A stretch of 27,139 nt of DNA, from assembly GCA_934555865.1 (NCBI GenBank), contig CAKTFI010000013.1, positions 1 through 27,139 of the forward strand, read 5' to 3'. Position numbers and translations under genes: made by a program. Source of the stretch: an uncultured Christensenellaceae bacterium (lineage in GTDB: Bacteria > Bacillota > Clostridia > Christensenellales > Christensenellaceae). This document shows positions 1-7,356 of this stretch, one piece after another (position 1 is the first letter of the stretch; the number at the start of each line of letters is the position of its first letter). The notes under the pieces were generated by a model. That model was given only the letters and a program-made list of their open reading frames with translations. It searched no databases and was not told the origin of the DNA.

Positions 1-897
1 GTCGTATCGGCGGCAGACGGCCCGATGCCCCAGACGAGAGAGCACATCCTGCTTGCGCGTCAGGTCGGTGTTAAGTACCTGATCGTGTTCCTGAACAAGG
101 TAGATATGGTCGACGACCCGGAGCTGCTGGAGCTGGTCGAGATGGAAGTTCGCGACCTGCTGTCCGAGTATGATTTCCCGGGCGACGAGATCCCGATGAT
201 CAAGGGCTCCGCGCTGAACGCGCTGAACCACATGATCGCGGGTGGCGATCCGCATGATCCGGAATGCGCGTGCATACTGGAGCTCATGGACGCCGTCGAT
301 AGCTACATTCCGACGCCGGAGAGAGCGGCAGATTTGCCCTTCCTGATGCCGGTCGAGGATGTCTTCTCCATCACGGGCCGCGGCACGGTTGCCACGGGCA
401 GAGTGGAGAGAGGTACCGTCAAGGTGCAGGATACGGTCGAGCTGGTCGGCTTGACGCATGACACGAGAAGCATCGTCGTTACGGGCGTGGAAATGTTCCG
501 CAAGATCCTGGAGCAGGCGATCGCGGGCGATAACATCGGTCTGCTGCTGAGAGGCGTGCAGAGAAACGAGATCGAAAGAGGTCAGGTACTGGCGAAGCCG
601 GGTACGATCCATCCGCACACGCACTTCAATTCCGAGGTCTATGTTCTGACCAAGGAAGAAGGCGGCCGTCATACGCCGTTCTTCAACGGCTACCGTCCGC
701 AGTTCTATTTCCGCACGACGGATGTTACGGGCGTCATCAAGCTGCCGGAAGGCGTGGAAATGGTCATGCCGGGCGACAACATCCGCATGGAGATCACGCT
801 GATCACGCCGATCGCCATCGAAGAAGGTCTGCGCTTCGCAATTCGTGAAGGCGGCAGAACGGTCGGTTCCGGTGTTGTTTCCAGCATCATCGAATAA
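1..897 (+). CDS. tuf: Elongation factor Tu, C-terminal three quarters (5' end outside window)
   Basis: EF-Tu is the cytoplasmic GTPase that carries aminoacyl-tRNA to the ribosomal A site. The frame is open from base 1 and gives about 298 residues of the usual 395-400, so roughly the first 100, including the P-loop, lie outside the window. It begins just before the conserved [13 protein letters not shown] segment of the G domain. The NKVD guanine-specificity motif and the GSALNAL segment follow, and then domains 2 and 3 through a conserved C-terminal end ([16 protein letters not shown]). A strong terminator follows the stop, so the downstream ribosomal operon is transcribed separately. The identification is close to certain. 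Confidence 0.98.
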   Translation, partial: VVSAADGPMPQTREHILLARQVGVKYLIVFLNKVDMVDDPELLELVEMEVRDLLSEYDFPGDEIPMIKGSALNALNHMIAGGDPHDPECACILELMDAVDSYIPTPERAADLPFLMPVEDVFSITGRGTVATGRVERGTVKVQDTVELVGLTHDTRSIVVTGVEMFRKILEQAIAGDNIGLLLRGVQRNEIERGQVLAKPGTIHPHTHFNSEVYVLTKEEGGRHTPFFNGYRPQFYFRTTDVTGVIKLPEGVEMVMPGDNIRMEITLITPIAIEEGLRFAIREGGRTVGSGVVSSIIE

Positions 898-910
898 GTA
901 AAAAGATTTG

Positions 911-940
911 GCGGCTGTCCCAAGGGACAGCCGCTTTTTT
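911..940 (+). terminator. Rho-independent terminator of tuf
   Basis: A 10-bp perfect stem (911-920 with 925-934, GCGGCTGTCC and its complement) closes a 4-nt loop and is followed by six T. It lies 13 bases after the tuf stop codon. Confidence 0.95.
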
Positions 941-975
941 ATCCAAATTTTTCGGTGGGAACGCGGAATTTCCGA

Positions 976-1004
976 TTGACAACCCCCGGGAACTATGGTA
1001 AATT
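976..1004 (+). promoter_or_regulatory. Promoter of the rpmG-secE-nusG operon
   Basis: TTGACA (976-981) and TAAATT (999-1004) are separated by 17 bases. The -10 is preceded by TGG, giving an extended -10 of the form TATGGTAAATT. The start of transcription should be near 1011, about 60 bases before rpmG. Confidence 0.85.
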
Positions 1005-1072
1005 ATATTTGGTGGCTGGAAAGGCCGCTTTTTAGGTTGCATTTTTTTGTAACACATTTGGAGGTAAGGATT

Positions 1073-1222
1073 ATGCGCGAAAAGATTATTTTGGCATGCA
1101 CGGAATGCAAGCAGAGAAACTACAATACGATGAAGAATAAGAAGAACACGCCGGATCGTCTGGAAGAGACCAAGTATTGCAAATTCTGCAAGAAGCATAC
1201 GGTTCACAAGGAAACCAGATAA
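1073..1222 (+). CDS. rpmG: 50S ribosomal protein L33
   Basis: A 49-residue protein of the large ribosomal subunit. Two CxxC pairs (C9/C12 and C36/C39) make the zinc-binding form of L33. The basic middle ([19 protein letters not shown]) and the [10 protein letters not shown] end are typical of the family. The start chosen is the ATG at 1073, behind GGAGGTAAGG. An in-frame ATG at 995 lies inside the promoter and would add 26 residues unlike L33. The gene leads the rpmG-secE-nusG cluster usual in Firmicutes. Confidence 0.96.
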   Translation: MREKIILACTECKQRNYNTMKNKKNTPDRLEETKYCKFCKKHTVHKETR

Positions 1223-1254
1223 CGACTTTATAAAGAATCCGGAGTGTAGAAGTT

Positions 1255-1524
1255 ATGGCGAAAACGGTATTGCTGGGTAACGAAAAAGAAAAGAAGGAAC
1301 AGGCCCAGAAAAAAGCAGCCAAAGCAAAAAAGAAAAAGAACAGAAGAGGTATCGGCCGTTTCTTTAAGGACATTTGGAGCGAGCTGAAGAAGGTTACCTG
1401 GCCTACGAAGAAGGAGCTTCTCAACTATACATTGGCTGTCATTGCCGTGATCGTAGGGGCGGCTGCCGTCATCGGCCTGGTCGATTTTGGTTTGGGGCGG
1501 CTTTTCCGCTTGATAATGGGCTAA
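1255..1524 (+). CDS. secE: Preprotein translocase subunit SecE
   Basis: SecE is the small clamp subunit of the SecYEG protein-export channel in the cytoplasmic membrane. The 89-residue product has a very basic, lysine-rich N-terminus (residues 10-30). The amphipathic helix with the family signature follows (SELKKVTWPTKKELLNYT, about 42-59). A single C-terminal membrane segment runs from about 59 to 82. This is the one-membrane-segment form found in most bacteria. It sits between rpmG and nusG, its usual place. The ribosome binding site is GGAG at 1241-1244. Confidence 0.96.
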   Translation: MAKTVLLGNEKEKKEQAQKKAAKAKKKKNRRGIGRFFKDIWSELKKVTWPTKKELLNYTLAVIAVIVGAAAVIGLVDFGLGRLFRLIMG

Positions 1525-1546
1525 TCTAAGAAAGGTGTTCTTCAGC

Positions 1547-2164
1547 GTGGATAACGAAAATTTGGAATTCAATCAATTGGAAGGCCAGCCGGCCGAACCC
1601 GAGAAGGCATCTGAAGAAAGCAAACGCCTCTTTATCAAACAGGAAAAGACCGATAAACCGTATTGGTATGTTGTTTATACATATTCCGGTTATGAAAATA
1701 AAGTAATGACCAACCTGCTCAAAACTGTGGAAAACAACGGCCTGCAGGACCTCATTTACGATGTGAAAGTCCCCATGGAGGAGACGATCGAAGTCAAGAA
1801 TGGCAAGAAAAAGCATGTCCAGCGCAAGCTGTTTCCCGGCTATGTGATGGTGAAAATGCTGCTGACGGACGAATCCTGGTATGTGGTGCGCAACACGCGC
1901 GGCGTGACGGGGTTTGTTGGACCGGGGAGCAAGCCGATCCCGCTTTCGGATATGGAAGTCCGTTCGATGGGCGTGGAGGATGTCCCGGTGCGGCTGGATG
2001 TCGAGGTGGGCGAGAATGTGATGATCACTTCCGGCCCGCTGGAGAGCTTCATCGGCGTGGTGGACGAGGTGAACACAGAGCGGCAGAAGGTCAAAGTGAC
2101 GGTGTCTATGTTTGGCAGAGACACCAAGGTGGAACTGGATTTTGTCCAGGTAAAGCGCGTATAA
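1547..2164 (+). CDS. nusG: Transcription termination/antitermination factor NusG
   Basis: NusG binds RNA polymerase through its NGN domain and couples it to ribosomes or Rho through its KOW domain. From the GTG at 1547 the product has 205 residues. The NGN domain starts near residue 39 (YWYVVYTYSGYENKV) and contains the conserved KLFPGYVMVKM segment. The KOW domain occupies the C-terminal 55 or so residues. The GTG at 1547 is preferred because AGAAAGGTG lies 9 bases upstream; the GTG at 1535 overlaps that site. About 37 acidic residues come before the NGN domain, which usually starts within the first few residues. The gene follows secE by 22 bases. Confidence 0.95.
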   Translation: MDNENLEFNQLEGQPAEPEKASEESKRLFIKQEKTDKPYWYVVYTYSGYENKVMTNLLKTVENNGLQDLIYDVKVPMEETIEVKNGKKKHVQRKLFPGYVMVKMLLTDESWYVVRNTRGVTGFVGPGSKPIPLSDMEVRSMGVEDVPVRLDVEVGENVMITSGPLESFIGVVDEVNTERQKVKVTVSMFGRDTKVELDFVQVKRV

Positions 2165-2260
2165 CTCAAGTATAAAGGATATAAAGGTTAGACCCTTTTA
2201 TCGTGGGAGGGGAAAATGCCCCCCGCTTATACCACATTGCACAACTTAGGAGGTGTACCA

Positions 2261-2686
2261 ATGGCAAAAAAGGTAGTTGGACTTGTAAAGCTTCAGATCC
2301 CTGCGGGAAAAGCAACCCCCGCGCCGCCTGTCGGGCCTGCACTCGGCCAGCACAGCGTCAACATCATGGATTTTGTTAAGCAATTCAATGAGAGAACGGC
2401 AAAGCAGGCAGGACTTATCATCCCGGCTCTGATCACGATCTATGCAGACCGCTCCTTCTCGTTCATCCTGAAGAGCCCGCCCGCAGCTGTCCTGATCAAG
2501 AAGGCATGCGGCATTGAATCCGGCTCTAAGGTCCCGAACAAGGACAAGGTTGCGAAGATCACGAAAGCGCAGCTTCAGGAGATCGCGGAGATCAAGAAGG
2601 CAGACCTGAACGCAGCCAGCCTGGAGACGGCTATCAGCATGATCGCCGGAACCTGCAGAAGCATGGGCGTCGAAGTCGTTGATTAA
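2261..2686 (+). CDS. rplK: 50S ribosomal protein L11
   Basis: L11 binds 23S rRNA at the GTPase-associated centre with L10 and L7/L12. The 141-residue length is exactly the usual one. The N-terminal domain carries the conserved proline-rich [17 protein letters not shown], and the C-terminal RNA-binding domain carries the conserved TRxSMGVEV-type end ([11 protein letters not shown]). The start at 2261 follows AGGAGGTG (2248-2255). An in-frame ATG at 2216 would add 15 unrelated residues and has a poor context. It is co-transcribed with nusG upstream and rplA downstream. Confidence 0.97.
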   Translation: MAKKVVGLVKLQIPAGKATPAPPVGPALGQHSVNIMDFVKQFNERTAKQAGLIIPALITIYADRSFSFILKSPPAAVLIKKACGIESGSKVPNKDKVAKITKAQLQEIAEIKKADLNAASLETAISMIAGTCRSMGVEVVD

Positions 2687-2741
2687 CAAATTGGACTGAG
2701 TGGGAGGCATTGCGCCGAATTACCACAGGAGGTTTTCATCT

Positions 2742-3434
2742 ATGAAGAGAGGCAAGAATTATTTAGAGAGCCTGAAGGTGTTTGATAAGAACACGCAGTA
2801 TGATACTGCAACGGCAATTGAAAATTGCTTGCAGACGGCAAAGGCAAAGTTTGACGAGACGATCGAAGTGTCCGTCCGCCTGGGTGTAGACCCGCGTCAC
2901 GCGGATCAGCAGGTCCGCGGCACGGTCATCCTGCCCAACGGCACCGGCAAGACGCAGCGCGTCCTGGTGTTCGCGAGAGGCGAGAAGGCGGCTGAGGCAA
3001 AGGCTGCCGGCGCGGACTATGTCGGCGATATGGATCTCGTACAGAAGATTCAGCAGGAAAACTGGTTTGACTTCGATGTCTGCGTTGCGACGCCGGATAT
3101 GATGGGCGTTGTCGGCCGCATCGGTCGTATCCTCGGCCCGAAGGGCTTAATGCCGAACCCCAAATCCGGGACGGTCACGATGGATGTCACCAAGGCTGTT
3201 GGCGAGATCAAAGCCGGTAAGGTGGAATACCGTGTAGACCGCACGGCGATCATCCACTGCCCGGTCGGAAAGAAGTCGTTCGGCAAGGAAAAGCTGCAGG
3301 AAAACATGGAAGTCCTGATGAACGCGATCGTCCGCGCGAAGCCGGCTTCCGCCAAGGGCACTTACATCAAGAGCATCGTCCTTTCCTCGACGATGGGCCC
3401 GGGCATCAAGGTCAATGCAGCAAACTTTGGCTGA
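2742..3434 (+). CDS. rplA: 50S ribosomal protein L1
   Basis: L1 forms the mobile stalk beside the E site of the large subunit and in many bacteria represses translation of its own operon. The product has 230 residues, the standard length. The L1 signature around [15 protein letters not shown] lies at about residues 126-145. The start at 2742 follows AGGAGG by 8 bases and fits the family N-terminus (KRGKNYLES). Pairing with rplK immediately upstream is standard. The next operon promoter begins only 5 bases after its stop codon. Confidence 0.97.
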   Translation: MKRGKNYLESLKVFDKNTQYDTATAIENCLQTAKAKFDETIEVSVRLGVDPRHADQQVRGTVILPNGTGKTQRVLVFARGEKAAEAKAAGADYVGDMDLVQKIQQENWFDFDVCVATPDMMGVVGRIGRILGPKGLMPNPKSGTVTMDVTKAVGEIKAGKVEYRVDRTAIIHCPVGKKSFGKEKLQENMEVLMNAIVRAKPASAKGTYIKSIVLSSTMGPGIKVNAANFG

Positions 3435-3438
3435 TGGA

Positions 3439-3467
3439 TTGACAAAGCGCGTGTCGTGTGCTAAGAT
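3439..3467 (+). promoter_or_regulatory. Promoter of rplJ-rplL
   Basis: TTGACA (3439-3444), 17 bases, then TAAGAT (3462-3467), with TGC directly before the -10 making it an extended -10. It lets L10 and L7/L12, the latter needed in several copies per ribosome, be made independently of L11 and L1. Confidence 0.88.
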
Positions 3468-3473
3468 AGATAA

Positions 3474-3600
3474 GAATTAAATATTGTTACCTAAGACCGT
3501 TGGTTTCGCAAGAGTAAATCCAACCGAGGCACATGTAAACGCAAAATGATTCCCGTTTACTTATCTTAGGATGAGTAAACGGGTTTTTATTTGAATATTC
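3474..3600 (+). ncRNA. L10 leader: autoregulatory attenuator of rplJL
   Basis: The 130-nt untranslated leader has the features of the Firmicutes L10 leader, where the L10-L12 complex binds its own mRNA and provokes termination. An intrinsic terminator is present: CCCGTTTACT (3552-3561) pairs with AGTAAACGGG (3574-3583), then TTTTT. A competing hairpin is also visible: GTAAACG (3535-3541) can pair with CGTTTAC (3554-3560), which takes the left arm of the terminator. A long-range pairing, CCTAAGA (3490-3496) with TCTTAGG (3564-3570), could close the structure. The CCGAGGC stretch around 3524-3530 resembles the conserved protein-binding part. The pairings are seen in the sequence; the mechanism is inferred from the family. 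Confidence 0.85.
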
Positions 3601-3617
3601 CATAGGAGGTGAAACAC

Positions 3618-4121
3618 TTGAAGGACTATACTTTGAAAGCAAAGCAGGAAGTCGTTGCAGGTGTACAGCAGAAATTTGCCGAAGCGCAGAGCTTGGTATT
3701 TCTGGATTACAGAGGCATGACGGTTGCTGAAGTGACCGAGCTGCGCAACAAGATCAGAGAAGCTGGCGCGGAATATAAGGTCATCAAGAATACGGTCATC
3801 AAGAGAGCGGCAGAGAACCTGGGCGTTACCGGCCTGGACGAGATCCTCGAAGGCCCGACGGCAGTTGCCTACAGCGCGGCGGATCCGGTCACGGCGGCGA
3901 AGATCGTGGTTGACTATGCGGAATCCATCAAGAAGACGGAAGTCAAGGGCGGCGTATACGAAGGCAAGGCGATCGACGCGAATGTTGTGAAGAGCCTGGC
4001 GGCGACCCCGTCCAAGGAACAGTCGCTGGCAAGACTTATGGGCAGCTTGAACTCCCCGATTTCCAGCTTTGTTCGCGCACTGGATGCCATCAGAAAGCAG
4101 AAAGAAGAAGCTACGGCGTAA
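3618..4121 (+). CDS. rplJ: 50S ribosomal protein L10
   Basis: L10 anchors L7/L12 dimers to the ribosome and, with L7/L12, represses its own mRNA through the leader upstream. The product is 167 residues, normal for the family. The LVFLDYRGMTVAEVTELR segment near residues 27-44 is characteristic, and the C-terminal helix that holds L12 dimers follows. The start is taken as the TTG at 3618 because AGGAGG (3604-3609) lies 8 bases before it. The GTG at 3609 lies inside that site. Rare-start use on a strongly expressed gene is notable but plausible. Confidence 0.95.
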   Translation: MKDYTLKAKQEVVAGVQQKFAEAQSLVFLDYRGMTVAEVTELRNKIREAGAEYKVIKNTVIKRAAENLGVTGLDEILEGPTAVAYSAADPVTAAKIVVDYAESIKKTEVKGGVYEGKAIDANVVKSLAATPSKEQSLARLMGSLNSPISSFVRALDAIRKQKEEATA

Positions 4122-4163
4122 AGCGCTGTAGAACAATGAATTTTTACGGAGGTAAGATACATC

Positions 4164-4532
4164 ATGGATAAGCAGCAGATTATTGAAGCAATTGAGCAGA
4201 TGAATGTCCTGGAGCTGGCTGATTTGGTCAAGGCTCTGGAGGAGAAGTTTGGCGTGAGCGCAGCAGCCGCTGTCGTTGCCGCTGGCCCCGCCGCTGGCCC
4301 CGCTGCCGCAGAGGAAGAGCAGACGGAATTCACCGTTGTTCTGAAGAGCGCTGGCGACCAGAAGATCAAGGTCATCAAGGTCGTAAGAGAAATCACCAGC
4401 CTGGGTCTGAAGGAAGCCAAGGAACTGGTCGACAACGCGCCGAAGCCCCTGAAGGAGAACATCTCCAAGGAAGACGCGGAAAAGATCGCAGCTCAGATCG
4501 CAGAAGTTGGCGGCGAGACCGAGATCAAATAA
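4164..4532 (+). CDS. rplL: 50S ribosomal protein L7/L12
   Basis: L7/L12 forms the flexible stalk that recruits translation GTPases. The 122-residue product has the N-terminal dimerisation domain (about 1-33). An Ala/Gly/Pro-rich hinge (about 35-53) holds a short tandem repeat AGPAAGPAA. The conserved C-terminal factor-binding domain ([17 protein letters not shown]) follows. The ribosome binding site is GGAGG before the ATG at 4164. It ends the operon and is followed by a strong terminator. Confidence 0.98.
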   Translation: MDKQQIIEAIEQMNVLELADLVKALEEKFGVSAAAAVVAAGPAAGPAAAEEEQTEFTVVLKSAGDQKIKVIKVVREITSLGLKEAKELVDNAPKPLKENISKEDAEKIAAQIAEVGGETEIK

Positions 4533-4548
4533 CAATTGCCTTTTGCAA

Positions 4549-4575
4549 GACTCCCGAGCGATCGGGAGTCTTTTT
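4549..4575 (+). terminator. Rho-independent terminator of the rplJL operon
   Basis: A perfect 9-bp stem (GACTCCCGA 4549-4557 with TCGGGAGTC 4562-4570), GCGA loop, then five T. Confidence 0.93.
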
Positions 4576-4593
4576 CGTTACGGAGGGATGTTT

Positions 4594-4953
4594 GTGGAGC
4601 GGGAAAAAGCTGTCTTGCCGGGGCAGGCGGGCTCGGCACAGGGGCAGGCAGACCCGGCGCAAGAGTGGTATGTTTACATCTTGGAATGCGCCGACGGGTC
4701 GCTGTATACCGGGATGACAAACCACTTGGCGCGGCGTCTTGCGGCGCATAACGCTGGAAAGGGCGCGAAATACACCAAGACCCGGCGGCCGGTACGCCTG
4801 CGGTATTCTGAGGAGCTGGAAAATCGGTCTCTGGCGCTCCGGCGCGAGGCGGCGATCAAGAAGCTGTCCCACGCACAAAAACGCGCAATGTGCGAGGATT
4901 TTGCGCGAGAGGGGGATGCAGCGGAGCAGGGCCGAGGGGGAGAAAGAGGATAG
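4594..4953 (+). CDS. GIY-YIG domain protein (YhbQ/UPF0213 type)
   Basis: A small single-domain GIY-YIG nuclease-like protein of about 119 residues. The two halves of the signature appear as WYVYIL (25-30) and YTGMT (38-42). They are followed by the conserved arginines (R47/R48), KYTKTRRPV (59-67) and the catalytic-type glutamate in LRREAAIKKL (E85). The family is widespread, and its cellular role is poorly defined; DNA repair has been suggested. The GTG at 4594 is chosen because GGAGG (4582-4586) lies 7 bases upstream; the ATG at 4588 abuts that site. Only 18 bases separate the rplL terminator from the start, leaving no room for a promoter. Expression probably depends on read-through. Confidence 0.85.
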   Translation: MEREKAVLPGQAGSAQGQADPAQEWYVYILECADGSLYTGMTNHLARRLAAHNAGKGAKYTKTRRPVRLRYSEELENRSLALRREAAIKKLSHAQKRAMCEDFAREGDAAEQGRGGERG

Positions 4954-4956
4954 AAC

Positions 4957-5031
4957 ATGGAAGAAGCCTACATGAGGGAAAGTACGCGGAAGGTATTTTC
5001 CTCGCAGCGCAGCTGAGGCTTCTATTTCCAT
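4957..5031 (+). other. Nested imperfect hairpin, function unknown
   Basis: Directly after the GIY-YIG stop codon. The outer stem pairs ATGGAA plus GAAGCCT (4957-4969) with AGGCTTC and TTCCAT (5016-5022 and 5026-5031), with a 3-nt bulge TAT. The inner stem pairs GAGGGAAA (4974-4981) with TTTTCCTC (4996-5003), with one G-T pair. No T-run follows, so it is not a typical terminator. It may be a structured RNA element or chance. Confidence 0.4.
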
Positions 5032-5070
5032 TGGGAGCGACTTCACAGAACAACATTCAAAAGAGCTTTA

Positions 5071-5078
5071 TTCGACAA
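5071..5078 (-). promoter_or_regulatory. Sequence matching the Spo0A box, overlapping a -35 element
   Basis: TTCGACAA is the complement of TTGTCGAA, which contains the 0A-box core TGNCGAA. It overlaps the -35 of the promoter at 5072-5100. About one such 8-mer is expected by chance in a window of this length, so the assignment is weak. Confidence 0.25.
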
Positions 5079-5100
5079 AAAGAACCCGCAATGGTAAAAA
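5072..5100 (+). promoter_or_regulatory. Probable promoter of the 56-residue gene
   Basis: TCGACA (5072-5077), 17 bases, then TAAAAA (5095-5100), preceded by ATGG. The layout resembles the rpmG promoter (TTGACA, 17 bases, TATGG just before TAAATT). Transcription should start near 5107, 40 bases before the ATG at 5147. Confidence 0.55.
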
Positions 5101-5146
5101 AAGACTATTCGTGCCGGTCAATGTGGAGAGAAAGGAAAAAAGATGA

Positions 5147-5317
5147 ATGAGACGGTTGACAGAGTTTGCTATGAATTCCATCATTGATGAACTGGAAGAG
5201 AGATATGAGGAAGCGAAAAAGGAGTTTGAAGCCGAGCCAACCGATCCATATAAGCAATCCATGTATGTTGCCTTTTTACAGGTTCACGAGATCATAGAAG
5301 ATAGAATCGACTTATAA
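5147..5317 (+). CDS. Small hypothetical acidic helical protein (56 residues)
   Basis: No family was recognised. The product is 56 residues, rich in Glu, Asp and Lys, with a likely amphipathic helix (IIDELEERYEEAKKEFEAE, about 12-30). A second helical stretch ends the protein (VAFLQVHEIIEDRIDL, 41-56). It has no signal peptide or membrane segment. The ATG at 5147 has AAAGGA 10 bases upstream. An in-frame ATG at 5171 lacks a binding site. A promoter fits at 5072-5100, and a two-way terminator lies 37 bases after the stop, so it forms a complete monocistronic unit convergent with potD. Codon use is more AT-rich than that of its neighbours. Confidence 0.6.
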   Translation: MRRLTEFAMNSIIDELEERYEEAKKEFEAEPTDPYKQSMYVAFLQVHEIIEDRIDL

Positions 5318-5353
5318 CGCGAAATAGAACCAAACACATTCAAACTTTAGATA

Positions 5354-5384
5354 AAAAATAGACCGGACAAACCGGTCTATTTTT
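5354..5384. terminator. Bidirectional terminator between the small gene and potD
   Basis: A perfect 13-bp stem, AAAAATAGACCGG (5354-5366) with its complement (5372-5384), and a 5-nt loop. The A-run on one side and T-run on the other let it end both the + strand small gene and the - strand pot operon. Confidence 0.92.
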
Positions 5385-5432
5385 ATGCGCTTTTCTTGCC
5401 TTCTTGTGAAAGGCCGGCGGATTTTGTGCCGC

Positions 5433-6491
5433 TTACTTGGTTGCCGTCTTGACTTCCATCCAGACGGAGTTCCACAGCGCCAGCGTGTCGGCGTCGAGGT
5501 CCTTATAATACTTGCAGCGGGCGATGACATCTTCCGAAATGTGGTAGGAATCGGCCGCGAGCAGTTCGGGGTCGACATATTCCTCCGCCTTGGAATTCGG
5601 CGTCGTATAGCCGACATAGTCCGAATTGCGCGCGGTGATCTCCGGATCGCACAGAAAGTTGATGAACCGCTCCGCGGCTTCCTTGTGCTGCGAGGACTTG
5701 AGCACGACCATGCTGTCCACCCAAATATTGCTGCCTTCCTTCGGCACGACATAGGCGAGGTCAGAGTTTTCCAAAATCGCCTCGGTCGCAGAGCCGGAAT
5801 AGTCCACGCCCAGCGCGACATTGCCGCCGATCATGTCATACTTGATGTTGTCCGTGCCATAGGCGAGGACGAGGGGCTTCTGCTGCTTCAACAGCTCGCC
5901 CGCTTCGCGGAGCTGATCAGGGTCCGCCGTGTTGAGGTCATAGCCCAGCTTGCACAGCGCCACGGCGATGGAGTCGCGGATGGAGTCATACATCATGATC
6001 TTGCCGGAATATTTCTCGTTCCAGAGGATGTCCCAGCTGTCCACCGGGTCGTCCACCAGCTTGGTGTTGTACACAATGCCGAGCGTGCCCATGAGGTAAG
6101 GGATGGAATACTTGGATTCCGGGTCAAAGGTGCAGGTCGAGGCCGCTTCCTTGACATACTGGAAGTTCGGGATGTTGGAAAGGTCCAGCTCTGCGAGCAG
6201 GTCTTCCGCGATCAGGCGCTCGATCATGTAGTCCGACGGGACGAGCAGGTCGATCTTGGAGCCTTCCGTGGCGCAGATGGTGTACATTTCCTCGTTCGAG
6301 GTCGTGGTCGTGTAGTTAATCTTGATATCCGGGTTCTGATCCTCAAATTCCTTGATCAGGTCGGGGTCAAGGTATTCCCCCCAGTTCAGGACATACAGCG
6401 TGGTCTTCTGGCCGCTCTTGCCGCAGGCAGCTGCCAGCGGGAGGACAAAGAGGATCGCCAGGACAAGGGCGAGAAATCTAGTTGCTTTCAA
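5433..6491 (-). CDS. potD: Spermidine/putrescine ABC transporter, substrate-binding lipoprotein
   Basis: PotD captures polyamines outside the cell and delivers them to PotBC. The 352-residue product has a lipoprotein signal peptide with lipobox LAAAC (C23 is the anchored residue). The SBP_bac_1-like fold then opens with TTLYVLNWGEYLDPDLIKEFE, very typical of PotD/PotF. The segment DLLVPSDYMIERLI and the C-terminal WMEVK also fit. Translation starts at a TTG (6491) behind AGGAGGG. It is the last gene of the operon, 45 bases after potC, and is followed by a strong terminator. Whether putrescine or spermidine is preferred cannot be told. Confidence 0.95.
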   Translation of the reverse strand: MKATRFLALVLAILFVLPLAAACGKSGQKTTLYVLNWGEYLDPDLIKEFEDQNPDIKINYTTTTSNEEMYTICATEGSKIDLLVPSDYMIERLIAEDLLAELDLSNIPNFQYVKEAASTCTFDPESKYSIPYLMGTLGIVYNTKLVDDPVDSWDILWNEKYSGKIMMYDSIRDSIAVALCKLGYDLNTADPDQLREAGELLKQQKPLVLAYGTDNIKYDMIGGNVALGVDYSGSATEAILENSDLAYVVPKEGSNIWVDSMVVLKSSQHKEAAERFINFLCDPEITARNSDYVGYTTPNSKAEEYVDPELLAADSYHISEDVIARCKYYKDLDADTLALWNSVWMEVKTATK

Positions 6492-6536
6492 TGGGAAAAA
6501 CCCTCCTTTAGGATAGAAATTGTATCAAAGACCAGG

Positions 6537-7355
6537 TTATCTGGCTTTTTTTGGTTTTGTCGGGCGGCGTCCGCTGCGGACGGCCTGCCGTTCGGCGCGC
6601 ACATTGATGATGATGAGCAGCGTGATGACGCACAGGAACATGATCGTCGAGAGCGCGTTGATCTCCGGGTTGATGCCGACCTTGGCCATCGAGTAGATAT
6701 AGATGGACAGGTTGCTGATCACGCCCTGCGAGGAGAAGAAGCTGATGACAAAGTCATCAAACGACATCGTAAACGCCATGATGAAGCCCGACACGATGCC
6801 CGGCATGAGCTGTGGGATGATGACCTTGCGCACGGCGTAGCCCGGCGTCGCGCCCATGTCCAGCGCCGCTTCATAGAGGTTTTCGTCCATCCCCTTGAGC
6901 CGCGGCATGACCGAGAAGATCACATAGGGGATGTTGAAGACGATGTGCGAGATGAGCATCGTGACATAGCCGCGCGGGATCTTCGTGAAGATGAAGAACA
7001 GCAGAAGGGAAATGCCGGTCACGATGTCGGCGTTCATCATGGGGATCTGCGTAACGCTCAGGATGAGGTTTTTCTGCCACTTCTTGTAATCGTTGATGCC
7101 GATGGCGGCCAGCGTGCCGACCACGGTGGCGACCAGCGATGACACGACGGCGATGCTCAGCGTCACCCAGATGCTCTCCAAAATGAGCGGGTTGGTAAAC
7201 AGCTTCTTGTACCAGTCGAAGGTAAAGCCGGACCACTTGGTCATAGACTTGCCGTCGTTGAACGAGAAGATCATCAGCATCAGGATGGGCAGATAGATGA
7301 AAATCAGCAGGATTGCAAGGTAAAATCGCTTGCAGAAATTCCAGAATTTTGTCAT
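6537..7355 (-). CDS. potC: Spermidine/putrescine ABC transporter, permease PotC
   Basis: One of the two membrane subunits of the polyamine importer. The 272-residue protein has about six membrane segments, starting with YLAILLIFIYLPILMLMIFSF. It carries the ATPase-docking EAA motif (YEAALDMGATPGYAVRKVIIPQLMPG, residues about 162-187). The start at 7355 follows GGGAGGAATG, which lies inside the end of potB. Only one base separates the potB stop from this ATG, so translation is probably coupled. A longer reading frame upstream overlaps potB and is not supported. Confidence 0.95.
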   Translation of the reverse strand: MTKFWNFCKRFYLAILLIFIYLPILMLMIFSFNDGKSMTKWSGFTFDWYKKLFTNPLILESIWVTLSIAVVSSLVATVVGTLAAIGINDYKKWQKNLILSVTQIPMMNADIVTGISLLLFFIFTKIPRGYVTMLISHIVFNIPYVIFSVMPRLKGMDENLYEAALDMGATPGYAVRKVIIPQLMPGIVSGFIMAFTMSFDDFVISFFSSQGVISNLSIYIYSMAKVGINPEINALSTIMFLCVITLLIIINVRAERQAVRSGRRPTKPKKAR

Positions 7356-7356
7356 A

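Noticed and set aside
2216..2260. Upstream in-frame ATG for L11
   Set aside because: It would add 15 residues foreign to L11; the ATG at 2261 has AGGAGGTG at the right distance and gives the standard 141 residues.
5385..7142. Open frame of 585 codons on the + strand
   Set aside because: It is antisense to potD and potC, which are certain. It has no ribosome binding site and a His/Arg/Asp/Gln-rich product of the kind made by the complement of GC-rich third positions.
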